Made by a program: the position numbers and the translations under genes. From Nocardia nova SH22a (GTDB lineage: Bacteria; Actinomycetota; Actinomycetes; Mycobacteriales; Mycobacteriaceae), in the NCBI RefSeq assembly GCF_000523235.1, contig NZ_CP006850.1, positions 6,262,001 through 6,326,000 on the forward strand: a DNA stretch of 64,000 nucleotides. Reading direction: 5' to 3'. Position 1 is the stretch's first letter. The number at the start of each line of letters is the position of its first letter. Below are positions 17,219-25,628 of this stretch, one piece after another. The notes beneath the pieces were generated by a model. It had not been told where the DNA came from and did not search any database. It saw only the letters and a list, made by a program, of their open reading frames with translations.

Positions 17219-17539
17219 GTCGGCCACCTCGACCGCCGGGCTTCTCGGCGATGTCCGCTCGCACCAGACACGCCAGTCGCTCCGGGGTCTCCACCCATCA
17301 CGATGCCGGTACCGCCACGGGCACCGCGCGGGCAGCCTGAGGTGTTGGCAGCTGCGCGGCATCCACATGAGATCGTGAGCCGCCCTCTCCGCATCGCACC
17401 GGTACATCGAACGGCAGCGGTCGAGGGCGGGCTCCGGCACTGGCGACTCCGGTGCGGCCCGTGCCAATGCCCTGAACGACGCGCTGATCCGCATCCACTA
17501 GCGTGAACACTGTTCGAATTCGGCCCGATGGAGAATGTC
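17219..17539. other. Intergenic region upstream of mftF
   Basis: 321 bp with no gene supported on either strand. In particular no short frame ending in a mycofactocin precursor-like IDGMCGVY tail was found. A -10-like TAGCGT (17499-17504) and the operator-like GAACACTGTTC precede mftF. Confidence 0.4.
17505..17515. promoter_or_regulatory. Operator-like inverted repeat GAACACTGTTC at the mftF start region
   Basis: Perfect 5-1-5 inverted repeat GAACA-C-TGTTC, 24 bp upstream of the mftF start. It sits directly after a -10-like TAGCGT (17499-17504), at the position expected for the transcription start. A repressor bound here would block transcription of mftF-mftE. The regulator is unknown. Confidence 0.4.
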
Positions 17540-18874
17540 GTGACCACCACGCTGCGACCGGATGCGCGGCTGCGCGTGTCTGGGGACGGACGCGTCCTGA
17601 TCGGTGGTTCACCGCTGCGAATGCTGCGCCTGTCCCCGGCTGGAGCGCGACAGGTGCGGGCCTGGCTCGACGGTGAACCGGTCGGAGCGGAACCGGCGGC
17701 GCGGGCGCTCGCCCGGCGCATATTCGCCGCGAGCATCGCCCACCCGCAGGTCGCGGCCGGTCACTACACCCGCGATGACGTCACCGTGGTGGTGCCGGTG
17801 AAGGACAATCCGAGTGGTCTCGCGCGACTGCTCGCGGCGACCGGTGAGGTGCGGTCGAGGATCGTGGTCGACGACGGATCGGCCGAGCCGGTGGCGGGCG
17901 CGGTGCGGCACGAGAGCGCACGTGGTCCGGCGGCGGCACGCAACAGCGGATACCGTTCGGCCACAACGGAACTGATCGCCTTCCTGGATTCCGATATCGT
18001 GCCCGATCCGGGCTGGCTCGATACCGTCCTGCCGCTGTTCGAGGACCCGGCCGTCGCGGCCGTCGCTCCCCGGGTGCGGACGCTGGCACGCGGAGCGCTC
18101 GGACGGTACGAAACCCACCGGTCGAGTCTGGATATGGGGCCCGAACCGGCGGTGGTACGACCGGGCGGACGGATCGCCTATGTGCCCACCGCGGCTCTCG
18201 TGATCCGGCGGACGGCACTGGCCGAACTCGGCGGATTCGACGAAACCCTGCGCTACGGCGAGGATGTCGATCTGATCTGGCGGCTCGTTGCGGCCGGTCG
18301 TCTGGTGCGCTATCAGCCCGATGCGGTGGTCCGGCACGAACCGCGCGCGACCCTGCGGGACTGGCTGGCCCAGCGCTACGCCTACGGCACCTCGGCCGCG
18401 GAACTCGCGGCCCGGCACCCCGGGCAGTTGTATTGCGCGCGTATGCCCTGGCCCACCGCGTTTCGCTGGCTCGCGATCGCCGCGGGCCGTCCGCTCCCGG
18501 CCGTGCCGACTCTTGCCGAGCCGGTTCGGCGGATGAACGAGCTACGCGCACACGGCCTGCCGCTGTCCACCGCGGCGGCCGTGATCGGCGATCGCGAGGT
18601 GTCCGCGGTGCGGCAGGCCGGAGATGCCCTACGCCGGATCTGGTGGCCCGCAGCACTTCTCACGAGGCGGGGTCGGTATCTGCTGGCCGCGACCTATCTG
18701 CCCGTTGCCATCGACGCGGCCGTACGCACACGCGACCCACGCGCCGCACTGCTGCGGATCGCCGACGATCTGGCCTACGGCTGCGGCGTCTGGTCCGCGA
18801 GCCTGCGCTCCCGGAAGCTGGAACCCCTACTGCCCCAGCTGATCCGGAACGGAGGGACCGATGCGACTGGCTGA
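17540..18874 (+). CDS. mftF: Mycofactocin glycosyltransferase MftF
   Basis: 444 aa from a GTG at 17540 (GGAGAAT upstream); an ATG 4 codons earlier lacks a ribosome binding site. The N-terminal ~70 residues form the MftF-specific lead (GRVLIGGSPLRMLRLSPAG). A GT2 domain follows, with VTVVVPVKDNPSGLARLL, IVVDDGSAEPV and the DxD motif FLDSDIVPDPGW (residues 148-159). Further on are GGFDETLRYGEDVDLIWRL and a C-terminal membrane-associated helical part. In mycobacteria MftF adds the oligoglucose chain to the mycofactocin redox cofactor. It overlaps mftE by 14 bp. No mftA, B, C or D is in the window, and F comes before E, the reverse of the mycobacterial order. Confidence 0.86.
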   Translation: MTTTLRPDARLRVSGDGRVLIGGSPLRMLRLSPAGARQVRAWLDGEPVGAEPAARALARRIFAASIAHPQVAAGHYTRDDVTVVVPVKDNPSGLARLLAATGEVRSRIVVDDGSAEPVAGAVRHESARGPAAARNSGYRSATTELIAFLDSDIVPDPGWLDTVLPLFEDPAVAAVAPRVRTLARGALGRYETHRSSLDMGPEPAVVRPGGRIAYVPTAALVIRRTALAELGGFDETLRYGEDVDLIWRLVAAGRLVRYQPDAVVRHEPRATLRDWLAQRYAYGTSAAELAARHPGQLYCARMPWPTAFRWLAIAAGRPLPAVPTLAEPVRRMNELRAHGLPLSTAAAVIGDREVSAVRQAGDALRRIWWPAALLTRRGRYLLAATYLPVAIDAAVRTRDPRAALLRIADDLAYGCGVWSASLRSRKLEPLLPQLIRNGGTDATG

Positions 18875-19589
18875 CCTCACCTCCGCCGACCTCACCACCC
18901 CACTCCTGCTGGCGATCCCGCTCGGCGCCACCGAACAGCACGGCCCGCACCTGCCACTGGGCACCGACACCGCCGTCGCGGTCGAACTGTGCGAACGCCT
19001 CGCCGACGCCCGTCCCGATATCGTTGTGGCCCCGGCAATTCCGTATGGATCGAGCGGCGAGCACGCGGGCTTCCCCGGCACCCTGTCCATCGGCCACGCC
19101 GCCCTCGAACTGGTGATCCTCGAATTGGTCCGCTCCGCAGACGAATTCGCCGGAGTCATCCTGGTCAACGGCCACGGCGGCAACCTGGAACCCCTCCGAG
19201 CAGCCTGCCGACGCCTGACCACCGAGGGCCGCGCCCCCCTACTGTGGTCCCCCACCGGCCCCGCCGACGACACCCACGCAGGACACACCGAAACCTCGGT
19301 CATGCTGACCCTGCACCCCGACCTGGTAGCAACAGACCGCGCCGAACCCGGCAACACCCAGCACCTACGAGATCTGATGCCGCAGTTACGATCCGGCGGA
19401 GTAAAAGCCGTCAGCGACAACGGCATACTCGGCAACCCGACCACCGCCACAGCAGAAAATGGCACGTCGATACTCGACCGCTGGACCACCGCCCTGCTCA
19501 CCGCCGTCACCGAAAGATTCCCCGACAATCACCCCAGCGACGAGGGCCCGAGCAAGGCCTGGCCCCTTACTGATCGACGCGATCAATAA
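18861..19589 (+). CDS. mftE: Mycofactocin precursor peptidase MftE (creatininase family)
   Basis: 242 aa. Creatininase-fold metal ligands appear in IPLGATEQHGPHLPLGTDT (Glu, His and Asp ligands) and VILVNGHGGN, with HAGHTETSVML supplying a further Glu. MftE is the peptidase that cuts the modified C-terminal dipeptide from MftA. The identity as MftE rather than another creatininase-family amidohydrolase rests on the 14-bp overlap with mftF. Codon use near the 3' end is a little looser than upstream. It is convergent with the hydrolase gene (7-bp overlap). Confidence 0.82.
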   Translation: MRLADLTSADLTTPLLLAIPLGATEQHGPHLPLGTDTAVAVELCERLADARPDIVVAPAIPYGSSGEHAGFPGTLSIGHAALELVILELVRSADEFAGVILVNGHGGNLEPLRAACRRLTTEGRAPLLWSPTGPADDTHAGHTETSVMLTLHPDLVATDRAEPGNTQHLRDLMPQLRSGGVKAVSDNGILGNPTTATAENGTSILDRWTTALLTAVTERFPDNHPSDEGPSKAWPLTDRRDQ

Positions 19590-20197
19590 CCCTGCGCTCG
19601 AAGCCATTCGGCAGCAATGCTGACATCATCAGCCGTGATCGCGTGCCCTATGGGTAACAGTCTGCGCGTCACCGACGCGCCCGCATCACGCAGCCGTTCG
19701 GCCAGGAGCGCACCGTCTCCCGGCGACCTACGATCGTCTCCCGCACCGTCGACTATCAACACCGGCATCCCGTCCAAGCTCCTCGTCGCATCATCGGTGA
19801 ACGGCGACAGCGAGCGGAACAGGATCGCCCCCGCGAACAGATCAGGACGGGTCATCAGCAAGGCCACGGCCATGATCGCGCCGTTGGAGAATCCGACAAC
19901 CATCGGATGTCGGATGAAATTATTTCCAGCACAGAATGTTTCGATGAATTCTGCCAACACAGGGACCCTGGCAGCAAGATCCGCCTCGTCCACGCGACGA
20001 TCCGGAAATCGGCGGAAGAACGCATACCCACCGCCTATCTCGACCGTTCCACGAATGCCGAGTTTCGATGCTCCCGGCGATAATTCGTCGGCCAACGGCA
20101 TGAGATCGGATTCGGAGCCGTACGTCCCGTGCAACAGCACGAGGGGCAGCGCCGCGGGATCGGCACCCGCTGTGAAGCGATGGACTGGCTGTGGCAT
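19583..20197 (-). CDS. Alpha/beta-hydrolase (carboxylesterase/phospholipase type)
   Basis: 204 aa. The ATG at 20197 has GGAGGTG upstream. Oxyanion motif LVLLHGTYGSESDL, nucleophile elbow GFSNG (Ser), acid region VLIVDGAGDDRRSP, and C-terminal His in LLPIGHAIT. This is the short dienelactone hydrolase/carboxylesterase group, often annotated as phospholipase or esterase. Parts of the gene (19910-19960) are A+T-richer than neighbouring genes. It is not linked functionally to the mycofactocin genes by anything visible. Confidence 0.83.
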   Translation of the reverse strand: MPQPVHRFTAGADPAALPLVLLHGTYGSESDLMPLADELSPGASKLGIRGTVEIGGGYAFFRRFPDRRVDEADLAARVPVLAEFIETFCAGNNFIRHPMVVGFSNGAIMAVALLMTRPDLFAGAILFRSLSPFTDDATRSLDGMPVLIVDGAGDDRRSPGDGALLAERLRDAGASVTRRLLPIGHAITADDVSIAAEWLRAQGY

Positions 20198-20255
20198 CGG
20201 AAGCACCTCCGGACGACAAGAACCATACAACCGCGAGTCCGCCGACACCGTCGCC

Positions 20256-20557
20256 GTGGCCACGCCCGAAATGGTCCGGACACATCTGGATGCGATCTGT
20301 GATCTCTATGTCGCCACGTTCTCGGCGCCCCCGTTCGTGTGGCCCGAGGGAGCCGACTGCTCGAGGTGTTGCTGGGGAGCCGGTCGGAGGAGCGGGCGAC
20401 CTTGGCGGTGCAGCCGCAAGCGGCCGAGACTCACGCCTTCTACGCGGCGGTCGGCGGATGGGTCCTCCTCGGCCGCCAGCACGTACCCGGCTTCGGCTAC
20501 ACGAACGACTGGTTCGACATCTATGTCGAAGACCTTGGCGTGAAGTCGAATCCGTAG
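20256..20557 (+). pseudogene. GNAT acetyltransferase remnant (internal deletion and frameshift)
   Basis: From a GTG at 20256 the frame reads VATPEMVRTHLDAICDLYVATFSAPPFVWPEG, like the N-terminus of a GNAT-family acetyltransferase. After about 20340 the homologous reading jumps to another frame: SRLLEVLLGSRSEERATLAVQPQAAETHAFY, then a C-terminal GNAT end (GYTNDWFDIYVEDLGVKSNP). The acetyl-CoA-binding core between them is missing, so roughly 70-80 residues were deleted and the frame lost. Not expected to make a functional enzyme. Confidence 0.68.
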
Positions 20558-20647
20558 GCCTTCGGTTCTTCGTCGAGCACTCGGACCGGAGCCGTGGTGC
20601 GCCACCGGTGCAAGCCGTCGCGAGCGACCATGATGCGTTCGGTGAAA

Positions 20648-21949
20648 TCAAGCTGCTGGTAGGTGAATTCGGGACACGGTCACGCCGAGTAGGGCCGCGA
20701 CGAGGCAGGCCGCGGAGCCCGTGATCCACACGGGCGTGTAGGAACCGTCGAGGTCGCGGATCAGGCCGCCGAGCAGGCCCATCGACCCTGCGCCGAGTTG
20801 GTGGAAGACGTTCACCCAGCCGAAGGCGGGCGCGCCGTTGTCGGCGAAGTAGTGGCGGCACAGGGCCAAAGTGGGGGGCACGGTGGCGACGTCGAGGATT
20901 CCGAAGGCGACGGCGAAGGTGATCAGGCTGGGGTTCAGGTTGCTGGCGAACAGGATCGGCAGGAGGGCCAGGGCGGCGCCGCGGCCGAGGAAGAACAGCG
21001 CGAGCAGGATTCGGGGTTCGATGCGGTCGCTGAGCCAGCCCGCGCCGACGGTGCCGATGATGTTGGTGAGGCCGATGATCGCGAGCAGACCGGACGCGGT
21101 CGTGGCGGCCATGCCGTGGTCGTGTGCCGCGGGGGTGAAGTGGCTCCACATCAGGCCGTTGGTGGTGGCTCCGCACAGTGCGAACATCGATGCGAGCAGC
21201 CAGAACCGCTTGTCGCGCAACAGCATCAGCAGCACCGCGACGGTGCGCCGGAACGGGTTGCCGACGCGGTGTTCCGGCGGCACAGCGCCGTCGTCACCGC
21301 CGTCCGTCGCGCCGTACCGGAGCACGCCGATCGCATGCGGGCTGTCCTTCAGGAATACCGGCACGCAGATCAGTGCGACCATCGCCAGCGCACCGCACAC
21401 GAGTGCGGGCCCCCGCCAGCCGGTGTGCGACAAGACCACCGACAGCAGTGGGAGCATCGCGAACTGACCGGCGACCCCGGCGGCGGTCAGCAGACCGGTC
21501 GCGAGACCGATCTTCGAGCGGAACCAGCGAGTCGCGACCATGGCACCGAAAACCATTGTGATGGAACCGGTTCCGACACCGACCAGCAGACCCCACCACA
21601 GCACGAAGAAGAACTCGCCGGGCATCACGGTCGTCACCAGCAGCGACCCCGCCACCAGCAGCCCCAGCGCCGCGACGGTGACGCGTCGCAGACCGTGGCG
21701 ATCCATCGCGGCGGCCGCGAACGGCGCGACCGCCCCGTACAGGACCATATTGATGCCCACGCCGACGCCGATGGCGGTGCGGCTCCACCCCTTCGAATCG
21801 ACCAGCGGCTGGGTGACCAGACCGGCCATCGTCGTGAACGATCCGGCGGCGATCAGGGCGAGGGCGGCGACGATCACCATCGTCCACGCGGGATGGAAAA
21901 GCCGCCGCGCGGTGTCGCCGGGATCGATGCGACGGTCGCAGATGGTCAC
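20648..21949 (-). CDS. MFS transporter, monocarboxylate/oxalate-formate-like
   Basis: 433 aa from a GTG at 21949 with AAGGAG 8 bp upstream. Twelve predicted helices; typical segments are SFTTMAGLVTQPLVDSKGWSR at helix 1-2, GVGINMVLYGAVAPFAAAAMDRHG, and VFGAMVATRWFRSKIGLATGL. This pattern fits the OFA/monocarboxylate-porter-like MFS group, which moves small carboxylates. Substrate unknown. It is divergent from the HxlR gene, its probable regulator. Confidence 0.86.
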   Translation of the reverse strand: MTICDRRIDPGDTARRLFHPAWTMVIVAALALIAAGSFTTMAGLVTQPLVDSKGWSRTAIGVGVGINMVLYGAVAPFAAAAMDRHGLRRVTVAALGLLVAGSLLVTTVMPGEFFFVLWWGLLVGVGTGSITMVFGAMVATRWFRSKIGLATGLLTAAGVAGQFAMLPLLSVVLSHTGWRGPALVCGALAMVALICVPVFLKDSPHAIGVLRYGATDGGDDGAVPPEHRVGNPFRRTVAVLLMLLRDKRFWLLASMFALCGATTNGLMWSHFTPAAHDHGMAATTASGLLAIIGLTNIIGTVGAGWLSDRIEPRILLALFFLGRGAALALLPILFASNLNPSLITFAVAFGILDVATVPPTLALCRHYFADNGAPAFGWVNVFHQLGAGSMGLLGGLIRDLDGSYTPVWITGSAACLVAALLGVTVSRIHLPAA

Positions 21950-22104
21950 CGCGGTACTCCTTCGGGTCGTGTGCACCGGAACGGCCGGTGGTCTCACCTC
22001 CGGTCTAGCAACTCGGGGACGTTTTCGGGAGTATGCACATTTTCGTCCATATGGTCGAACTGGATACTATTGGGGACAATCGCGTCAGCTGGCAGGAGAT
22101 GGTG

Positions 22105-22494
22105 ATGACATCCGAGGTCGAGGAGATTCGGGGATCGGTGCGGCGGGCGATGGAGGTGTGCCCGGTCGAGGTCGCGGTGGCCGTTCTGGGTGGTTCCTGG
22201 AAGATGACGGTCGTCAAACATCTGCTCGACGGTCCGCTGCGCTACGGCGAGCTGCGTCGCCGCGTCGGTGAGGTCACTCCCCGCGTGCTGACCCGGCAGC
22301 TCCGCGAACTCGAGCAGGACGGGATCGTGTCCCGGCGGTCCTATCCCGAGGTCCCGCCGCGGGTCGAATATTCGCTGACTCCAATGGGTTCGGGCCTGCG
22401 GGACTTCGTGGCCGAGCTGGATCGCTGGGGCGACGCGTACGTTCGCGGCCTCGAAGCGCACTCGGTTTCCGATGCGGCGGGGATCGGCGACTGA
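22105..22494 (+). CDS. HxlR-family transcriptional regulator
   Basis: 129 aa. The ATG at 22105 is preferred because GGCAGGAG lies 6 bp upstream; frames with earlier ATGs have no such site. CPVEVAVAVLGGSWKMTVVKHLLDGPLRYGELRRRVGEVTPRVLTRQL is the diagnostic HxlR winged-helix start, with an N-terminal Cys that could sense oxidants or electrophiles. Divergent from the MFS transporter with 155 bp between the starts, so it probably controls that gene. Confidence 0.92.
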   Translation: MTSEVEEIRGSVRRAMEVCPVEVAVAVLGGSWKMTVVKHLLDGPLRYGELRRRVGEVTPRVLTRQLRELEQDGIVSRRSYPEVPPRVEYSLTPMGSGLRDFVAELDRWGDAYVRGLEAHSVSDAAGIGD

Positions 22495-22649
22495 CGGAGA
22501 GCAGCCCCGCACCGGGCACGCGGGTCTTCGCAACCGTCCTGTCGTCATCCGATGCTCGATATCCGGAGCACGTCCGAACCGATACCATTTGTGCGGACGT
22601 GGGCGTAGAGTCCGTGACTCGCTGACCGAAGACACGGGAGGGGCCCGGA

Positions 22650-23117
22650 ATGGTTCGATCGAAAATGATCCGTACCTGGGGAAATGCCGCCGCCAGCATC
22701 GTCGCGATGACGGCATTGGTGATCGGAGCGACCGGTTGCGGCTCGGCGGACCCGGCGCCGCCCGCCCCACAGCTCAATGCCCACTGCGACCAGCCCGGCG
22801 CCACCGGCAAGCTGGCCGACGGCCCCACCGCTTACGACGGCCGTACCGTCTACTGCACACCGGTCGAGGGCACCGACACCCACGTCTGGGCCTACACCCG
22901 CGGCCCGCTCCAGCACGACCCGAACGCCCGCGGATACACCTGCGACGACAAGGACTGCCATTTCCCCGACGGCGGGCCCGTTCCCGGTTACCAGCGCTGC
23001 GGAATCCTGTGTGGTGAACCGCCGACCAGCGGGGATGTCCAGAGCGGCTTCGCCGACTGCTTCAACGCGGGCACTCCGTTCGAGGAGTGCGAGCGCCGGC
23101 TACAGGACGGGCACTGA
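22650..23117 (+). CDS. Cys-rich lipoprotein of unknown function
   Basis: 155 aa. A signal peptide with lipobox IGATGC is followed by a Pro-rich linker and a ~115-residue domain. That domain has eight further Cys residues (AHCDQPG, VYCTPVE, YTCDDKDCHFPDG, RCGILC, DCFNAG, EECERRL), suggesting several disulfides. GGGAGG precedes the ATG. The even number of Cys after the lipid-anchoring residue and the compact size fit an extracytoplasmic folded domain. I know no family name. Confidence 0.72.
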   Translation: MVRSKMIRTWGNAAASIVAMTALVIGATGCGSADPAPPAPQLNAHCDQPGATGKLADGPTAYDGRTVYCTPVEGTDTHVWAYTRGPLQHDPNARGYTCDDKDCHFPDGGPVPGYQRCGILCGEPPTSGDVQSGFADCFNAGTPFEECERRLQDGH

Positions 23118-23134
23118 TCGTCGCCGCGTGAGCG

Positions 23135-23770
23135 TCAGGACGAATTCGCCTGGCGGCGTTCGATTTCCGCGGCGCTCCAGGCCCCGATCATGCGGGCCGT
23201 CATGTTGATGGCCTCGCGCCGCTCCTCCGGATCGACTTCCAGGGCCGACGCGCGCAGCACCGCGGAGAAGCCGGTGTTGACCAGGACGAAGGCCATGATG
23301 TCGAGTTCGTGGTCGTCGGCGGGGCCGAGGATCTGGATCAGCAGCACCTTCGCCAGCAGCCGCAGGCGTGGTTCGAATTCGGGAATCCCGCTGTTGTAGA
23401 ACTGGACGCCCGCGGCCAGTGCGCGGACCAGCTTCGCATTGGCGACCAGTTCGTCGCAGATCGTGGCGAGGATGTCGGCGGTGAGTTCCTCGACCGTCTT
23501 CTCCGACAGGTTCAGGCGCTCGGTGAAGCGCCGCTCGATACCCTCCAGCAGCTGTTCGAGTAATTCCTCGACCATCACCGTGCGATCGGAGAAGTAGCGG
23601 TAGACGGTGCCGATGCTCGTGCCCGCCTCCGCCGCGATCCGGTTGGTGGAGGTGTTCTCGATTCCGCGCTCGCCGAACAGTCGCGCCGCGGTGTCGAGGA
23701 TCTGCTGGCGAGTCTCCTTGGCACGCTCCTGCGTCGGGCGTCGACGCTGACCGACCGCTTTGGACGGCAT
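23135..23770 (-). CDS. TetR-family transcriptional regulator
   Basis: 211 aa. The ATG at 23770 has AGGAGGACAGG upstream. N-terminal TetR HTH: TRQQILDTAARLFGERGIENTSTNRIAAEAGTSIGTVYRYFSDR. A C-terminal helical ligand domain follows (LVANAKLVRALAAGV ... GFSAVLRASAL). It is divergent from the SRPBCC gene at 23989 and convergent with the lipoprotein gene (17 bp gap). Target and ligand are unknown. Confidence 0.9.
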   Translation of the reverse strand: MPSKAVGQRRRPTQERAKETRQQILDTAARLFGERGIENTSTNRIAAEAGTSIGTVYRYFSDRTVMVEELLEQLLEGIERRFTERLNLSEKTVEELTADILATICDELVANAKLVRALAAGVQFYNSGIPEFEPRLRLLAKVLLIQILGPADDHELDIMAFVLVNTGFSAVLRASALEVDPEERREAINMTARMIGAWSAAEIERRQANSS

Positions 23771-23988
23771 CGCCTGTCCTCCTGTTCCTTCCTGTTGTCG
23801 CGGTATCACCGCTGCCGCCGGTACGCGGACCGGTTGACCATCCTAGAACCCCCGCGCCCGGCTTATCGCCTGTTCGGCGCCATGACGACACGAATTGGCC
23901 GAGTCCACAAAACTGCGACGCGCACGCTATTACGTGCGCGTCACCGCCCGCCGGATCCCGTGTCCGGTACCACCGTTAACATCCAACC

Positions 23989-24420
23989 GTGGCGAAACTG
24001 AAGGTCTCGGTCGACGTTCCGACCGCCCCGGATCAGGCGTGGTCGCACGCCTCGAATCTGCGCGAGCTGGATCGGTGGCTGATCATGCACGAGGCCTGGC
24101 GCGGCCGGGTACCCGACGATCTCACGCCCGGAACGGAACTGGTCGGCGTCGCCACGGTGAAGGGATTTCGCAACCGGGTGCGCTGGACGGTGCGTACCGC
24201 GGAACCGCCGCATCGGCTGGTGCTGAGCGGGGCGGGCATCGGCGGTACGAAACTCGGACTGGAACTACTGGTCGCGCCGAAGGGCCCGGGTTCGGCGGTC
24301 ACCGTCGACATCGACCTCGGCGGGCGGCCACTGTTCGGGCCGATCGGCTCGGTGGTAGCGCGGGCGCTGAAGGGCGATATCGAACGCTCCCTCGACAGGT
24401 TCGTCGAGCTGTACTGCTGA
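23989..24420 (+). CDS. SRPBCC protein of the Rv0910 (toxin-like) family
   Basis: 143 aa, GTG start. MAKLKVSVDVPTAPDQAW ... DRWLIMHEAWRGRVP ... VTVDIDLGGRPLFGPIGSVV closely follows M. tuberculosis Rv0910, described as the toxin of the Rv0909-Rv0910 pair and an SRPBCC-fold protein. No Rv0909-like antitoxin (about 60 aa) adjoins it: the 218 bp upstream are free of a supportable gene and the downstream gene is on the other strand. It may instead be a lipid-binding SRPBCC protein without toxic function. Confidence 0.78.
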   Translation: MAKLKVSVDVPTAPDQAWSHASNLRELDRWLIMHEAWRGRVPDDLTPGTELVGVATVKGFRNRVRWTVRTAEPPHRLVLSGAGIGGTKLGLELLVAPKGPGSAVTVDIDLGGRPLFGPIGSVVARALKGDIERSLDRFVELYC

Positions 24421-24424
24421 GACT

Positions 24425-24907
24425 TCAGCGCGGTTCCAGAACGACGATGGGAATACGCCGGGTACCGGCGTGCTCTCGATAGAACTCGAAGTCCGGTGTG
24501 GCCGTGGTGAATTCCCGCCACAGCGCCGGATATTCGTCTTCGGTGGCGACCCGCGCCCGCACCGACCGCGCCATCCCGTCGATCCGGACGGTGGTCTCGG
24601 GGTGGGCGAGCAGGTTGTGGAACCACGCCGGATGTTGCGCCTGACCGGCCTTCGAGGCCGCGATCGCCACCGCGTCCCCCGCCGGTACGTATATCAGCGG
24701 TGAGGTGCGCACGATGCCGGACCTGGCGCCGGTGTGCTCGAGCAGCAGGATGCGCGCCGCCGGGCGGCCGGGCATATGCCCACCGAGCCGCCCGCCCGAG
24801 CGCCGGTACAGCCAGACGTGCACCCTCGTGGACCGCCGTCCGGCGTAGATTCCGCGCCGGTTCACGAATTGCCCGGCAGCGGACGCGATTCCCCCGATGA
24901 TCGACAT
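24425..24907 (-). CDS. Nitroreductase/quinone-reductase of the F420-type (DDN-like) family
   Basis: 160 aa from the ATG at 24907 (MSIIGGIAS); an open frame reaches 63 codons further but has no supporting start. RILLLEHTGARSG with RTSPLIYVPAGDAVAIAASKAG, HPAWFHNLLAHPETTVRI and VRARVATEDEYPALW are the conserved blocks of the deazaflavin-dependent nitroreductase (DDN/FGD-like) family. These enzymes reduce quinones using F420H2 in mycobacteria and relatives. Convergent with the SRPBCC gene (4-bp gap). Confidence 0.88.
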   Translation of the reverse strand: MSIIGGIASAAGQFVNRRGIYAGRRSTRVHVWLYRRSGGRLGGHMPGRPAARILLLEHTGARSGIVRTSPLIYVPAGDAVAIAASKAGQAQHPAWFHNLLAHPETTVRIDGMARSVRARVATEDEYPALWREFTTATPDFEFYREHAGTRRIPIVVLEPR

Positions 24908-25221
24908 ACCTGCCAGTACACACCCGTGTCCCGCCGGTCCACAAGGACGCGTCCATCGTTGTGCGCGGGCGCCGCACAGCTCGCCTCGACTGCAGGTGAG
25001 TAGGGCGCAACGAACCGGCAATCGCGGAGCTGTGTCCGTGAAATATCCGCATCCGAGGATTTGCACCACACCGGCAACCGCGGAGAGGACACGCACGTGC
25101 GCACACGATCGAGATGTCTCCCGGCTCGGCCGCGACCCCGGCGCGAAACGTTCACCGAACCGCCGCCGATTCCGCCCCGAACACGGTTGCGGACCGCACG
25201 CGCGGCAATATGCTTCCCATC
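24908..25221. other. Divergent region upstream of the mod genes with a direct repeat
   Basis: 314 bp. Two near-identical 16-bp copies, ACCGGCAATCGCGGAG (25014-25029) and ACCGGCAACCGCGGAG (25070-25085), lie 56 bp apart, about 5.3 helical turns. They may be operators for the molybdate regulator. A -10-like TATGCT (25208-25213) stands 8 bp before the GTG at 25222, which fits a leaderless transcript. Confidence 0.4.
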
Positions 25222-25623
25222 GTGACGAATCTGCGGATCAGTGAGGCGGCCGCGCTGCTGGGGGTCAGCGACGACACGGTGCGGCGGTGGATCGACCACG
25301 GCCGGTTGCCGGAGGTCCGGCTGGACAACGGGCGCAAGGGCGTGCGCGGACAGGACCTCGCCGACGTCCTGCGCGAGCAGTACACGGCGGCAACCGAACC
25401 GGGCGTCACCGTCGCCGCGTCGGCCCGTAACCGGATGCGCGGCATCGTGACGCGCGTCGTCAAGGACACCGTGATGGCGCAGGTCGAGATGCAGGCCGGG
25501 CCGTTCCGGCTGGTGTCGCTGATCAGCCGGGAATCGGTGGACGAACTCGGTCTCGAGGTCGGCAGCGTCGCCGTCGCCTCGGTCAAGTCGACCCATGTCG
25601 TGGTCGAAATACCAGAAAGTTGA
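25222..25623 (+). CDS. HTH-Mop molybdate-responsive regulator
   Basis: 133 aa from the GTG at 25222 (an ATG at 25210 is possible, and neither has a ribosome binding site). Residues 1-~50 are an excisionase/MerR-type HTH (LRISEAAALLGVSDDTVRRWIDHGRLPEV). Residues ~65-133 are a Mop/TOBE domain (ASARNRMRGIVTRVVKDTVMAQVEM ... ISRESVDELGLEVGSVAVASVKSTHVVVEI). In actinobacteria this architecture replaces ModE and likely senses molybdate directly. It lies 5 bp before modA in the same orientation, so it is cotranscribed with modABC. Confidence 0.86.
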   Translation: MTNLRISEAAALLGVSDDTVRRWIDHGRLPEVRLDNGRKGVRGQDLADVLREQYTAATEPGVTVAASARNRMRGIVTRVVKDTVMAQVEMQAGPFRLVSLISRESVDELGLEVGSVAVASVKSTHVVVEIPES

Positions 25624-25628
25624 CGAGA

